From SIG455 sp045659025 (lineage in GTDB: Bacteria; Bacillota; Clostridia; UMGS1810), in the NCBI GenBank assembly GCA_045659025.1, contig JAZOWA010000062.1:1-41062 (forward strand): DNA of 41,062 bases. Direction: 5' to 3'. A program made the translations under genes and the position numbers. Every line of letters starts with the position of its first letter. The first letter of the stretch is position 1. Below are positions 1-8,254 of the stretch, piece by piece. Below the pieces are notes generated by a model. That model searched no databases. It was not told the origin of the DNA and worked only from the letters and a program-made list of their open reading frames with translations.

Positions 1-465
1 ATAACTTTCGTTGGCATTGATTTTGAATCCCCGATATATCTGCTCTGTGAGTATGAGTCTCATAAGCTGATGGGGGAATGTCATTTTTGAGAAACTGAGC
101 TTGAATTTCGCTTTTTTCTTTATTTCTTCATCAAGCCCCAAGGATCCTCCTATTATGAAGGTTATGGTAGAGTCACCGCCAAGCTGAATATCAGCTAATT
201 TCTCTGCCAATTCCTCACTGGATAAAATGGTTCCTTCCACACATAGTGAAATTATGTATCCTTCAAGATGCTTTGATATTTTCTCGCCTTCGGCCTTGAG
301 TACGTTAAGACACTCGGCAGGAGATGGGTTGTCGGGAATTTTCTCGTCTGCCAATTCTGTGATTTCCACCTTGGCAAAACGGCTTATCCTCTTCACATAT
401 TCGGCAATCCCGTCTTTTAAGTAACTTTCCTTTAATTTGCCTACACACACGATTTTAATCTTCAT
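1..465 (-). CDS. rlmH: 23S rRNA pseudouridine-1915 N3-methyltransferase RlmH (3' end cut by window edge)
   Basis: SPOUT-class methyltransferase that methylates N3 of pseudouridine 1915 in helix 69 of 23S rRNA on the assembled ribosome, using S-adenosylmethionine. Reading the minus strand from the ATG at 465 gives MKIKIVCVGKLKE at the N-terminus, an FIIGGSLGL segment (the SAM-binding glycine loop) and the family's C-terminal run FPHQLMRLILTEQIYRGFKI. The frame is open for 155 codons to base 1 and ends in NESY; the family usually ends NEPYHK, so only about two residues and the stop are missing. The start overlaps the end of dinB by 11 bases, so the two are probably co-transcribed and translationally coupled. 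Identity is clear from the whole-length pattern. Confidence 0.93.
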   Translation of the reverse strand, partial: MKIKIVCVGKLKESYLKDGIAEYVKRISRFAKVEITELADEKIPDNPSPAECLNVLKAEGEKISKHLEGYIISLCVEGTILSSEELAEKLADIQLGGDSTITFIIGGSLGLDEEIKKKAKFKLSFSKMTFPHQLMRLILTEQIYRGFKINANESY

Positions 466-1702
466 CGTCTCTCTCCTTGCTACCGATATGGTCAAGTCCC
501 AACTCACTGTTTTTCACAGATGCAAAGGATATTACGCCTTTGCCGTATTTGCTCTTTATCATATCCACGGACGCTTCAAGATTGGTGAGCTTTTCTATCT
601 TGCGGTTTTCGCCTTCGTCAGAAACGTCGAATAACGACATCTGCACCCCTCGATATTCCTCCGATAAATTCTGCGCAGTCACGGTGAGCATACGTATGGG
701 TATCTTGAAATCCCAGTTTTTAATTACCAGACTCTCCGCCACCTCGCCAATCACTCTGCCGATATTAGTGGAGGGCTCAATCACCGATTGCCTTGTTATT
801 GTCTTTAAGCTGTCGTCTTTTATAGCAACACTTACACAGTTGCACCATAGTCCATATCGGCGAAGCCTCTCTGCCACATTCTCAGCCAGAGGAGTGACGG
901 CGGATTTCACCTCGTCGGGTGTGGTGAGGTTTTTCCTGAAGGTGAGTCCCTTGCCGATACTCTTTGGCATCTCCCAAAGGGACGCAAGAGCCACCTCTCC
1001 GCCACCTTCGCCAATGGCGTAGTCGTAGAGTTCTCCGCCTCGTGAGCCCAGGATGCTTGTGAGGAGAGCCTTGCTTGATGATGCAATATCTCCGATTGTT
1101 TTAATATCGTATTGAGTAAGCTTTGCAAATGTGCTTTTGCCTACAAACAGGAGCGAACTCACGGGCAGGGGATACACAATCTCTTTGTAGTTTTCCCTTG
1201 ATATTTCCGTGATGGCATCAGGTTTTTTGTAGTCGCTGCCAAGTTTTGCAAATATTTTGTTGAAGGATACTCCCACGGATATGGTGAGTCCTGTTTCTTT
1301 TTTTACCGTCTCCTTGATGCTTTCTGCAATCTGCATGCCGTTTCCGAATAGCTTTCGGCTACCCGTCACATCAAGCCACGCCTCGTCAAGACCAAAGGAT
1401 TCCACTCTGTCGGTGTATCGCGTGTATATCTCAAACACCTTTTTGGAATATTCACTGTATTTGAGATAATGTGGGCTTGTAAGTACCAGATCAGGGCATT
1501 TTCTCTTTGCCTGCCATATTGTTTCGGCGGTCTGCACACCTGCCTTCTTGGCAAGTTCATTCTTGGCAAGGATTATCCCGTGACGGTCGTCACTGCTTCC
1601 CGCCACCGCCATAGGCACATTCTTGAATTCGGGGTGATCCAGGGATTCCACGGATGCAAAAAAATTATTAAGGTCACAATGCAATATCACTTTGTCATCC
1701 AT
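455..1702 (-). CDS. dinB: DNA polymerase IV (Y-family translesion polymerase)
   Basis: Error-prone polymerase that extends past lesions and misaligned primers. 415 residues. The palm motif HCDLNNFFASVE (residues 8-19) carries the first catalytic Asp10 and the Phe14/Phe15 steric-gate region; GLDEAWLD (104-111) supplies the Asp106/Glu107 pair. A helix-hairpin-helix region and little-finger domain follow, and near the C-terminus QMSLFD is a good match to the beta-clamp binding motif (QLxLF type). The start is the ATG at 1702 because AGGGGTGAGG lies just upstream on the minus strand and a TTGATA-17-TAAAAT promoter precedes it. rlmH follows with an 11-base overlap. Family assignment is firm; I saw no LexA-type CGAAC box in the upstream region, so damage control is not shown. 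Confidence 0.95.
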   Translation of the reverse strand: MDDKVILHCDLNNFFASVESLDHPEFKNVPMAVAGSSDDRHGIILAKNELAKKAGVQTAETIWQAKRKCPDLVLTSPHYLKYSEYSKKVFEIYTRYTDRVESFGLDEAWLDVTGSRKLFGNGMQIAESIKETVKKETGLTISVGVSFNKIFAKLGSDYKKPDAITEISRENYKEIVYPLPVSSLLFVGKSTFAKLTQYDIKTIGDIASSSKALLTSILGSRGGELYDYAIGEGGGEVALASLWEMPKSIGKGLTFRKNLTTPDEVKSAVTPLAENVAERLRRYGLWCNCVSVAIKDDSLKTITRQSVIEPSTNIGRVIGEVAESLVIKNWDFKIPIRMLTVTAQNLSEEYRGVQMSLFDVSDEGENRKIEKLTNLEASVDMIKSKYGKGVISFASVKNSELGLDHIGSKERDDED

Positions 1703-1740
1703 ATCCTCACCCCTTCTGATTTCTGTTAATTGCCACTTAT

Positions 1741-1769
1741 ATTTTATTATATAATATATAATTTATCAA
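1741..1769 (-). promoter_or_regulatory. Candidate sigma-A promoter of dinB-rlmH
   Basis: On the minus strand TTGATA (1769-1764), a 17-base spacer and TAAAAT (1746-1741) sit about 40 bases before the dinB ATG. Good hexamers and ideal spacing, but the region is very AT-rich so chance matches are possible. Confidence 0.5.
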
Positions 1770-1806
1770 GACAAAAGGAAAAAATATAAAAATGTTTCGA
1801 TTTATA

Positions 1807-1835
1807 TTGTAATTTACAAATAAGTATTGTATAAT
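1807..1835 (+). promoter_or_regulatory. Promoter of the SRP RNA gene
   Basis: TTGTAA (1807-1812), 17-base spacer, TATAAT (1830-1835). The predicted start near 1842 coincides with the 5' strand of the RNA's closing helix, which supports both calls. Confidence 0.75.
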
Positions 1836-1841
1836 GATTAG

Positions 1842-2106
1842 GTCGTACAGCCGGGGAGGTAGCGGTGCCCTGTACTTGCAATCCGCTATAGCAAGGGTAA
1901 TGCCCTTTTTGAGGGGTGTTGTGTGCAGGCAAGTGTATATCATCAGATGTTGAGAATCGGGTTCTGCGCAATGCAGACTCGTGAACCTGGTCAGGTGGGG
2001 AACCAAGCAGCCATAAGCGATGCTTTGTGTGTGCCGCAGAGGGCCTGATTTGAGTTTGTTGATATATAACGCATGTATGCGCATCTCGATTCAAGGGCGT
2101 ACGATA
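1842..2106 (+). ncRNA. ffs: Signal recognition particle RNA (large, Alu-domain type; scRNA)
   Basis: RNA scaffold of the signal recognition particle, binding Ffh for co-translational targeting to the membrane. The 5' part has the Alu-domain signature GGGGAGGTAGCGGTGCCCTG followed by GCAATCCGCTATAGC, as in Bacillus and Clostridium. The S-domain signature is at about 1986-2025: GTCAGG, a GGAA tetraloop closed by TGG/CCA, then AGCAGC. The ends pair: TCGTAC (1843-1848) with GTACGA (2099-2104), followed by a T-rich run (2107-2111). This gives about 265 nucleotides, the usual length for the large Firmicute form. Location immediately upstream of dnaX is the classic Firmicute arrangement. Exact ends are estimated from the closing helix and promoter. 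Confidence 0.93.
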
Positions 2107-2135
2107 TTTTTATACTAACTACACGGAGGGAAGTT

Positions 2136-3803
2136 ATGGCATATCAGGCATTGTACCGCAAGTGGCGACCTATGGTATTTGATGACGTAGTAGGTCAGGG
2201 TCATATCACCACCACTATCAAAAATGAAATAGTAACGGGCAAGATGTCTCATGCATACTTGTTCACAGGCACAAGGGGAACGGGTAAGACTTCCACAGCC
2301 AAGATATTCAGCCGTGCGGTGAACTGTGATGCACCCAAGGGAGGAAACCCTTGTAACGAGTGCGATATATGCAAGGGTATTTTAAGCGAGCGTATTCTTG
2401 ATGTAATCGAGATTGACGCTGCGTCCAATAATGGTGTTGAGAATATCCGTGATATCATTGAGCAGACCAAGTACGCTGCTGCCGAGGGTAAGTACAGAGT
2501 ATATATAATCGACGAGGTTCATATGCTTTCCCAAGGTGCGTTCAATGCATTGCTAAAGACGTTGGAGGAGCCCACCCAGGGGGTAATCTTCATTCTGGCA
2601 ACCACCGAGATACATAAGGTGCCTGCCACCATAATGTCCCGTTGCCAGAGATTTGATTTTAAGACTATAAATAACAAAGACATTGCAGACCGCATACGAT
2701 ATATATTAGAGCAGGAAGGTATCAAAGCAGAGGATGAGGCGGTGGAATATGTTGCCCGACTGGGTGAAGGCTCGATGCGTGATTCATTGAGTATATTGGA
2801 TCAATGCCTTGCCTTCAAGCCCAATGACCTCACTATAGCTGATGTTACAGATACAGTGGGTGCGGTGGATACCACATTTCTTTACGATATTGCCCGCCAT
2901 ATAGCAGAGGAAGATGTGAAAAGCGCAGTAACCGCTTTTGAAAATTGCATCAGAAACGGCAAGAATACCGACTACTTCGCCCAGGGCCTTTTGGATGTTT
3001 ACAGAAGTATGCTTTTGTATAAGGTGTCGGGCGATATCGAGTATGCGGGCCTTAAATACGAGAACACACAGAAAACTGCAGAGAAATATACCGTTGAGAA
3101 ACTTATGTATTGTGTAGAGACGGTATCTGCACTTATTAACAAAATCAAGTTTGCCTCATCTCCAAGGGTGTTTATTGAGATGGCAATAGTCAAGATGGCT
3201 GTTCCTGCCCTTGATGATAGCACAGGTGCAATTCTTTCCAGACTTTCAAAGATTGAGGGTATGCTCGCAACAGGCAAGGCATTCTTTGCTCCTGATACCC
3301 GTGAGGTGACAGATAATGCGGTGGTTGATACACCTCCTTGGGATGATGTCGCCTCCGCTATCCCTGATGAGCCGATGGCAGATGCACCGGTGGGAGAGGA
3401 CGCACCTGTTGAAACCGCATCAGCAGAGAGTACCGCAGAGTCTCCCGCATCTTCTGATAAATCCAATGCACAGATAGTATGCGACAGATGGCAGGAGCTT
3501 TTGAATTTTATTATGAGTAGCGGTAAAATCACTCTTTATATGGCGATGAAGGACGGTTCATGCCATGCAGATGATAATTCACTCAAGATAGTGTTTGCCA
3601 GTGCCGAGGGCAGAGATAACTGTGCCAAAGCAGAAAACAGAGCGTCTTTAGAGGAGAGTATCAAGGCTATGTTTGACTTCGAGGTAGACCTTAAGATTCT
3701 CACCGAGACACAACATAGCGAGAGTAAACAGATATCCGATAATGATGTTTTTGGCAAGATTGAACAGTTTTCAAAGGAATTTCCCAATAATATTGAGATT
3801 TGA
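2136..3803 (+). CDS. dnaX: DNA polymerase III subunit gamma/tau
   Basis: AAA+ clamp-loader subunit of the replicative polymerase. 555 residues from the ATG at 2136, chosen because GGAGG (2125-2129) lies 6 bases upstream and the protein then begins MAYQALYRKWRP, the family's usual N-terminus; a longer open frame upstream runs into the SRP RNA. Walker A GTRGTGKT is at 45-52, the zinc module uses Cys64, Cys73, Cys76 and Cys79, and the DExx box IIDEVHML is near 125. A low-complexity Ala/Pro/Asp/Glu linker (about 390-450) precedes the C-terminal polymerase-binding region. I saw no A-rich slippery run of the E. coli kind, so a separate gamma form is not indicated. The usual downstream pair yaaK-recR is absent here; hom follows instead. 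Confidence 0.96.
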   Translation: MAYQALYRKWRPMVFDDVVGQGHITTTIKNEIVTGKMSHAYLFTGTRGTGKTSTAKIFSRAVNCDAPKGGNPCNECDICKGILSERILDVIEIDAASNNGVENIRDIIEQTKYAAAEGKYRVYIIDEVHMLSQGAFNALLKTLEEPTQGVIFILATTEIHKVPATIMSRCQRFDFKTINNKDIADRIRYILEQEGIKAEDEAVEYVARLGEGSMRDSLSILDQCLAFKPNDLTIADVTDTVGAVDTTFLYDIARHIAEEDVKSAVTAFENCIRNGKNTDYFAQGLLDVYRSMLLYKVSGDIEYAGLKYENTQKTAEKYTVEKLMYCVETVSALINKIKFASSPRVFIEMAIVKMAVPALDDSTGAILSRLSKIEGMLATGKAFFAPDTREVTDNAVVDTPPWDDVASAIPDEPMADAPVGEDAPVETASAESTAESPASSDKSNAQIVCDRWQELLNFIMSSGKITLYMAMKDGSCHADDNSLKIVFASAEGRDNCAKAENRASLEESIKAMFDFEVDLKILTETQHSESKQISDNDVFGKIEQFSKEFPNNIEI

Positions 3804-3818
3804 CACAGTACAAAACAA

Positions 3819-3847
3819 TTGACAAACCCTTGGTTTTGGGATATAAT
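3819..3847 (+). promoter_or_regulatory. Strong sigma-A promoter of hom-lysC
   Basis: Perfect TTGACA (3819-3824), 17-base spacer, perfect TATAAT (3842-3847). It begins 15 bases after the dnaX stop. It also shows that the hom frame extending back to 3819 is not the coding start. The leader of about 40 bases before hom is too short for a lysine riboswitch or T-box. Confidence 0.85.
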
Positions 3848-3893
3848 ATTACGTAATTATTTTACACAAAAGACAGCAATTGGAAGTGATAAA

Positions 3894-5099
3894 GTGGTAA
3901 AAATCGGTATAGTAGGTTTTGGTGTTGTGGGTTCGGGTGTGTATGAGATAATCCGCACCAATGCCGAGAGCATTACAGAGAAAACCGAAAATGGAATTGA
4001 TATAAAATACATTCTTGATATCCGTGATTTTTCAGGCCATAGCGAGAGTCATCTTTTTATAAATGATTTTGACATTATGGCAGAAGATGACGAGATTTCG
4101 GTAATTGTAGAGACTATGGGCGGACTTCATCCTGCTTATGAGTATACAAAGAAGGCGCTTTTGTCAGGCAAGAGCGTAGTGACTTCCAATAAAGAACTTG
4201 TTGCCACCTATGGTGATGAACTACTGAAAATTGCATCAGATAACGGATGTGCATATTTGTTTGAGGCGAGTGTAGGAGGAGGTATTCCTCTTATCCGTCC
4301 AATGAACCAGTGCCTTTCCGCCAATAAGATAGATGCAATCACAGGCATACTCAACGGCTCTACCAACTACATCCTCACCCAGATAATAAGACACGGCGAG
4401 ACCTTTGAGGAGGCACTTGCAGGTGCCCAGAAGAACGGTTATGCCGAGAGTGATCCCACTGCAGATGTGGAGGGACACGATGCCTGCCGTAAGATTGCGA
4501 TTCTGACATCTCTTGTAACGGGCAAAAAGATTGAGTGCGATAAGATATATACCAAAGGTATTTCCGATATAACCCTTCGTGATGTGGAGTATGCTACTGC
4601 GAAGAGTTCTGTAATCAAGCTCATCGCTATGAGCAGGATTGAAGAGGGTAGGGTTATCGTTATGGTATCGCCCATGATGGTGTCAAACGAGAATCCCCTT
4701 TCTTTTGTAGAGGGTGTTAATAACGCCGTTATGGTAAGCGGTAATGCTATCGGCGATGCGATGTTCTATGGCCCCGGTGCAGGAAAACTCCCCACCGCCA
4801 GCGCAGTGGTTGCCGATGTTATAAACATTGCCAACAACAGTTACGGCAGAATTATGTGGTCCAAAGCGGAGGATGATGTCATCGTACCGCAGACAGAAGT
4901 TGAATTCCGCCTTTTCATAAGGGTTAAGGATACAGTGGATAAAGGTGATATAACCGCAATCTTCCCCTGTGCAGAGTTTACAGTGGTATCAGAGGGCGAA
5001 TACGGCTTTACTACATGCAAGATGAGTCTTGATGAGGCAGAGAATAAGCTTTCTTCGGTTTCTTCCGAGGTGCTCGGTATTATCAGGATTTTGGATTAA
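3894..5099 (+). CDS. hom: Homoserine dehydrogenase
   Basis: NAD(P)-dependent reduction of aspartate semialdehyde to homoserine, the branch point to threonine and methionine. 401 residues from the GTG at 3894, preceded by GGAAGTG (3882-3888) and lying downstream of the promoter. The Rossmann glycine motif GFGVVGSGV is at 7-15. The catalytic region includes SNKELVATYG, EASVGGGIPLIRPM and a GILNGSTNYIL run, followed by ESDPTADVEGHDACRK. The C-terminal part (from about 330) resembles an ACT regulatory domain but is divergent: it lacks the typical KDxPGVL core and reads VKDTVDKGDI, so feedback sensing of threonine may be weakened or altered (inference). The gene is followed after 24 bases by lysC, so the two likely form an operon. 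Confidence 0.95.
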   Translation: MVKIGIVGFGVVGSGVYEIIRTNAESITEKTENGIDIKYILDIRDFSGHSESHLFINDFDIMAEDDEISVIVETMGGLHPAYEYTKKALLSGKSVVTSNKELVATYGDELLKIASDNGCAYLFEASVGGGIPLIRPMNQCLSANKIDAITGILNGSTNYILTQIIRHGETFEEALAGAQKNGYAESDPTADVEGHDACRKIAILTSLVTGKKIECDKIYTKGISDITLRDVEYATAKSSVIKLIAMSRIEEGRVIVMVSPMMVSNENPLSFVEGVNNAVMVSGNAIGDAMFYGPGAGKLPTASAVVADVINIANNSYGRIMWSKAEDDVIVPQTEVEFRLFIRVKDTVDKGDITAIFPCAEFTVVSEGEYGFTTCKMSLDEAENKLSSVSSEVLGIIRILD

Positions 5100-5123
5100 G
5101 ACATTTATAGGAGGTATGTTCTT

Positions 5124-6332
5124 GTGGGTATAATAGTACAGAAGTTCGGTGGCTCATCAGTAGCCAATGCCGAGCGAGTAATGAATGTGGCGCAGCGAAT
5201 AGTTGACACATACAAGCAAGGCCATTCTGTTGTGGTAGTTGTTTCTGCTCAGGGCGACACCACGGATGACCTTATCGAGAAAGCGAAGGAGATCAATCCC
5301 AAGGGTTCTAAAAGAGAGATGGATATGCTTCTTTCTTCAGGTGAGCAGATATCTGTGGCACTTCTTGCCATGGCGATACAGAAGCTCGGTTATAACGCGG
5401 TATCGCTTACCGGCTGGCAGGCAGGCTTTAATACAAGCAGTAATTACGGTATAGCTAAGATTCACACTATCAACAGTGAACGTGTGAGAAAAGAGCTTGA
5501 CAGTAAGAATATCGTTATCATAGCAGGCTTCCAGGGCATCAATCGTTATGATGATATCACCACTCTTGGCCGTGGCGGTTCCGATACATCTGCAGTTGCT
5601 ATAGCGGCTGCCCTCGGCGCAGAGCTCTGTGAAATCTACACCGACGTTGACGGTGTATACACAGCCGACCCGAGAATCGTTCCCAATGCTCGTAAATTGG
5701 AGGATATTTCCTATGATGAGATGTTGGAACTTGCATCATTGGGTGCAAACGTATTGCACAATCGTTCAGTAGAAATGGCGAAGAAATACAGTGTAAATCT
5801 GGTAGTTCGCTCAAGTCTTAACCATAATGAAGGTACAGTAGTCAAGGAGGTAGAAAAAGTGGAAAAATTAGATGTTAGAGGCGTAGCCCGTGATAATGAT
5901 GTTGCCCGTATTGCGTTGGTAAATGTTACTGATGAACCCGGTGTGGCATTCAAGATATTCTCAATGCTTGCAAAGAACAATGTCAACGTAGATATTATTC
6001 TTCAGTCTATCGGCCGTCAGGGCAAGAAAGACATCAGCTTCACAGTTAACGAAGGTAACCTCGAAGCTGCAATAGAACTCCTTGAGAAGCACAAAGACGT
6101 TATCGGCTTTGAGGAGATCAAGGCCACCAACGAGGTATCCAAGATTTCTATCGTAGGTGCAGGTATGGTTAATAACCCCGGTGTTGCCGCAAAGATGTTT
6201 GAGGCACTTGCAGATGCCAATATCAATATCCACATGATTTCCACCAGTGAGATTAAGGTTTCTGTTCTTGTTAACCAGAAAAACGCAGACAAAGCAGTTT
6301 CTGCAATCCACGATAAATTCCATACAGCATAA
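5124..6332 (+). CDS. lysC: Aspartokinase (alpha subunit; two C-terminal ACT domains)
   Basis: Phosphorylates aspartate, the first step towards lysine, threonine and methionine. 402 residues, the normal length for the Bacillus-type monofunctional enzyme. The start is the GTG at 5124, 8 bases after AGGAGGT (5109-5115); a nearby ATG at 5116 is out of frame. The amino-acid kinase domain starts MGIIVQKFGGSSVANAERV and contains LGRGGSDTSAVAIAAALGA and the YTDVDGVYTADPR segment. Two ACT domains follow from about residue 260 (VTDEPGVAFKIFSMLAK and GAGMVNNPGVAAKMFEAL). A strong internal ribosome binding site and in-frame GTG at codon 246 probably produce a separate beta subunit. Second gene of hom-lysC, closed by a terminator. 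Which end product inhibits it cannot be read from the sequence. Confidence 0.96.
   Translation: MGIIVQKFGGSSVANAERVMNVAQRIVDTYKQGHSVVVVVSAQGDTTDDLIEKAKEINPKGSKREMDMLLSSGEQISVALLAMAIQKLGYNAVSLTGWQAGFNTSSNYGIAKIHTINSERVRKELDSKNIVIIAGFQGINRYDDITTLGRGGSDTSAVAIAAALGAELCEIYTDVDGVYTADPRIVPNARKLEDISYDEMLELASLGANVLHNRSVEMAKKYSVNLVVRSSLNHNEGTVVKEVEKVEKLDVRGVARDNDVARIALVNVTDEPGVAFKIFSMLAKNNVNVDIILQSIGRQGKKDISFTVNEGNLEAAIELLEKHKDVIGFEEIKATNEVSKISIVGAGMVNNPGVAAKMFEALADANINIHMISTSEIKVSVLVNQKNADKAVSAIHDKFHTA
5844..5861 (+). promoter_or_regulatory. Internal Shine-Dalgarno and GTG start for an aspartokinase beta subunit inside lysC
   Basis: AAGGAGGT (5844-5851), seven bases, then GTG (5859-5861), in frame with lysC at codon 246. 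Initiation here would give a 157-residue protein ending at 6332 made of the two ACT domains only. Bacillus subtilis aspartokinase II is known to make its beta subunit from an in-frame start at an equivalent codon, so this is the expected layout of an overlapping alpha/beta lysC. The SD is better than that of many true starts in this window. Confidence 0.75.
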
Positions 6333-6338
6333 TCAATA

Positions 6339-6374
6339 CAGGCATAAGAAACCGATGATTCTTATGCCTGTTTT
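6339..6374 (+). terminator. Rho-independent terminator of hom-lysC
   Basis: Perfect 12-bp stem CAGGCATAAGAA (6339-6350) with TTCTTATGCCTG (6359-6370), 8-base loop, then TTTT. The T-run is short, so partial read-through into rlmB is possible; no clear promoter lies between this hairpin and rlmB. Confidence 0.8.
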
Positions 6375-6403
6375 AATAAACTACTTATTTTAAGAGGTTT
6401 GCT

Positions 6404-7171
6404 ATGTTTAATGAGGAAAACAAAACGTACAATACAGATATAATAGAGGGCAGAAATCCTATTATGGAGGCACTTCGTTCGGGTAGGGAGATAGATAAGA
6501 TTTTAGTTGCCAAGGGCGATAGGAACGGTTCTATCGTTAAAATCCTCAACGATGCAAAGAAAAAGGGTATAGTGATTCAGGAGGTTGACAGGGCAAAACT
6601 GGATTCTATGTCCGAAACCAAGAATCATCAGGGCGTGATTGCCTATGTTGCCACAGTAGAGTATGTGTCGGTAGAGGATATTTTGGAGTCTGCAAGGAGC
6701 AAGGGTGAAGCACCCTTTATAGTGATTGCCGATGAGATAACCGACCCTCATAACCTCGGTTCAATACTCCGTACGGCAAACGGTGCAGGTGTGCACGGTG
6801 TTATTATCCCCAAGCGCAGAAGTGCAGGCCTTAACTCTGTTGTAGCCAAGACCTCTGCAGGTGCGGTGGAATTCACTCCCGTTGCCAAGGTGTCGAATAT
6901 CGCCGCCGCCATAGATAAGCTCAAGAAAGAGAATGTATGGGTAGTAGGTGCCGATATGGATGGTGACAGGACTATCTATACCCACGATTTTTCCGGTGGT
7001 GTTGCCATAGTAATCGGTAGTGAAGGCTTCGGTATTTCCCGTATAGTCAAGGAAAAATGCGATTTTATAGTCCGCATACCTCTGCTTGGTGAAATCACTT
7101 CCCTTAATGCCTCCGTCGCAGGTGCACTTATGATGTACGAGGTAGTAAGGAACAGACTCAGCAAAAAATAA
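6404..7171 (+). CDS. rlmB: 23S rRNA (guanosine-2251 2'-O)-methyltransferase RlmB (TrmH/SpoU family)
   Basis: SAM-dependent 2'-O-methylation of a P-loop guanosine of 23S rRNA. 255 residues. The N-terminal RNA-binding domain starts at IIEGRNPIMEAL. The knotted SPOUT domain shows the three family motifs: NLGSILRTANGAGVHGVI (motif 1, with the catalytic Arg), VIGSEGFGISRIVKEKCD (motif 2) and IPLLGEITSLNASVAGALM (motif 3, with the SLNASVA signature). Start is the ATG at 6404, six bases after AAGAGG (6392-6397). Flanked by terminators on both sides, so it is either monocistronic or fed by read-through of lysC. A TrmH-family paralogue acting on another RNA is the only serious alternative. Confidence 0.9.
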   Translation: MFNEENKTYNTDIIEGRNPIMEALRSGREIDKILVAKGDRNGSIVKILNDAKKKGIVIQEVDRAKLDSMSETKNHQGVIAYVATVEYVSVEDILESARSKGEAPFIVIADEITDPHNLGSILRTANGAGVHGVIIPKRRSAGLNSVVAKTSAGAVEFTPVAKVSNIAAAIDKLKKENVWVVGADMDGDRTIYTHDFSGGVAIVIGSEGFGISRIVKEKCDFIVRIPLLGEITSLNASVAGALMMYEVVRNRLSKK

Positions 7172-7221
7172 TTATTTCCCGGGAAATAAAGGGAACAGTC
7201 TTTTGATATTATAAGCATAAT

Positions 7222-7259
7222 AAAAACCCCGTTCGTTTGTGAACGGGGTTTGTGTTTTT
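7222..7259. terminator. Bidirectional terminator between rlmB and fba
   Basis: Stem AAACCCCGTTC (7224-7234) with GAACGGGGTTT (7241-7251), loop of six, followed by a T-rich run on the plus strand (7255-7259) and preceded by A's that become T's on the minus strand. It serves two convergent genes. Confidence 0.85.
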
Positions 7260-7266
7260 ATTAAGC

Positions 7267-8130
7267 TTACGCCTTGTTTACAGAACCGAAAAGCTCCATC
7301 TTCTCTTTTACAGTAGCACGGATTGCATCGCAACCGGGAGCGAGAAGCTTTCTGGGATCGAAGCCCTTGCCCTGAAGGTCCTTGCCCTCCTCAATGTATT
7401 TTCTTACAGCGGCAGCGAAGGAAAGCTGACACTCTGTGTTAACATTGATTTTAGATACGCCGAGGGAGATTGCTTTTTTAATCATATCATCAGGGATACC
7501 TGTACCGCCGTGGAGTACGAGGGGCACACCGTTAGTTGCCTCCTGCACCTTTGCAAGTACGTCGAAGTTAAGACCCTTCCAGTTTTCGGGGTATTTGCCG
7601 TGGATGTTGCCGATACCTGCAGCGAGCATATCAACACCAAGCTCTGCGATAAGTTTGCATTCAGCGGGATCAGCACATTCACCTGCGCCTACCACGCCGT
7701 CTTCCTCACCGCCGATAGAGCCGACTTCTGCTTCAATGCTCATGCCCTTTGCACGGGCAGCAGCGATAATTTCTTTTGTCTTCTCAATATTTTCATCAAT
7801 CTCGTAGTGAGATCCGTCAAACATAACAGATGAAAAACCTGCTTCAATTACTTTGTAAGCATGCTCATAGCTGCCGTGGTCAAGATGAATTGCCACGGGC
7901 ACGGTGATGCCGAGGGTTTCAATCATACCCTTAACCATACCTACGATAGTGTTGTAACCACACATATATTTACCTGCACCCTCTGAAACACCCAAAATAA
8001 CGGGGGAGTTGCACTCCTGAGCGGTGAGCAGGATAGATTTTGCCCATTCAAGGTTGTTGATATTGAACTGACCAACGGCGTAACCGCCTTCTTTAGCTTT
8101 GATAAGCATTTCTTTTGCAGACACTAACAT
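7267..8130 (-). CDS. fba: Fructose-bisphosphate aldolase, class II
   Basis: Zinc-dependent cleavage of fructose 1,6-bisphosphate to glyceraldehyde 3-phosphate and dihydroxyacetone phosphate (and the reverse). 287 residues, typical for the FbaA/Fba family of Firmicutes. Visible motifs are the metal-binding AIHLDHGS (about residues 80-87), IEAEVGSIGGEEDG, the IGNIHGKYP segment with a second metal-ligand His, LHGGTGIPDD with the third, and the phosphate-binding KINVNTECQ. The ATG at 8130 follows AAGGAGG on the minus strand, and a consensus promoter lies upstream. Transcribed alone and convergent with rlmB. A tagatose-bisphosphate aldolase is possible by family but less likely in this glycolytic context. 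Confidence 0.94.
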   Translation of the reverse strand: MLVSAKEMLIKAKEGGYAVGQFNINNLEWAKSILLTAQECNSPVILGVSEGAGKYMCGYNTIVGMVKGMIETLGITVPVAIHLDHGSYEHAYKVIEAGFSSVMFDGSHYEIDENIEKTKEIIAAARAKGMSIEAEVGSIGGEEDGVVGAGECADPAECKLIAELGVDMLAAGIGNIHGKYPENWKGLNFDVLAKVQEATNGVPLVLHGGTGIPDDMIKKAISLGVSKINVNTECQLSFAAAVRKYIEEGKDLQGKGFDPRKLLAPGCDAIRATVKEKMELFGSVNKA

Positions 8131-8171
8131 ATTTGTATATCCTCCTTAAGCAATTAAAATTCAATATAGAT

Positions 8172-8200
8172 ATTATATAACATTGTTATTTTTATGTCAA
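8172..8200 (-). promoter_or_regulatory. Promoter of fba
   Basis: On the minus strand a perfect TTGACA (8200-8195), 17-base spacer and perfect TATAAT (8177-8172), about 42 bases before the ATG. A strong constitutive-type promoter fits a glycolytic gene. Confidence 0.85.
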
Positions 8201-8254
8201 CTGCCAGTATATGAATAAAACATATAATAAATTTAACTTTTTTAGTAAAATATA

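Noticed and set aside
1737..2094. Two overlapping minus-strand frames of 115 codons
   Set aside because: They cover the SRP RNA, whose signature motifs are unmistakable.
3850..3893. Possible lysine riboswitch or T-box ahead of hom-lysC
   Set aside because: Only about 40 bases separate the promoter start from the GTG, too short for either.
7252..7833. Plus-strand frame of 193 codons opposite fba
   Set aside because: Starts inside the terminator and is a shadow of the aldolase gene; no domain and cysteine-rich sequence typical of antisense reading.
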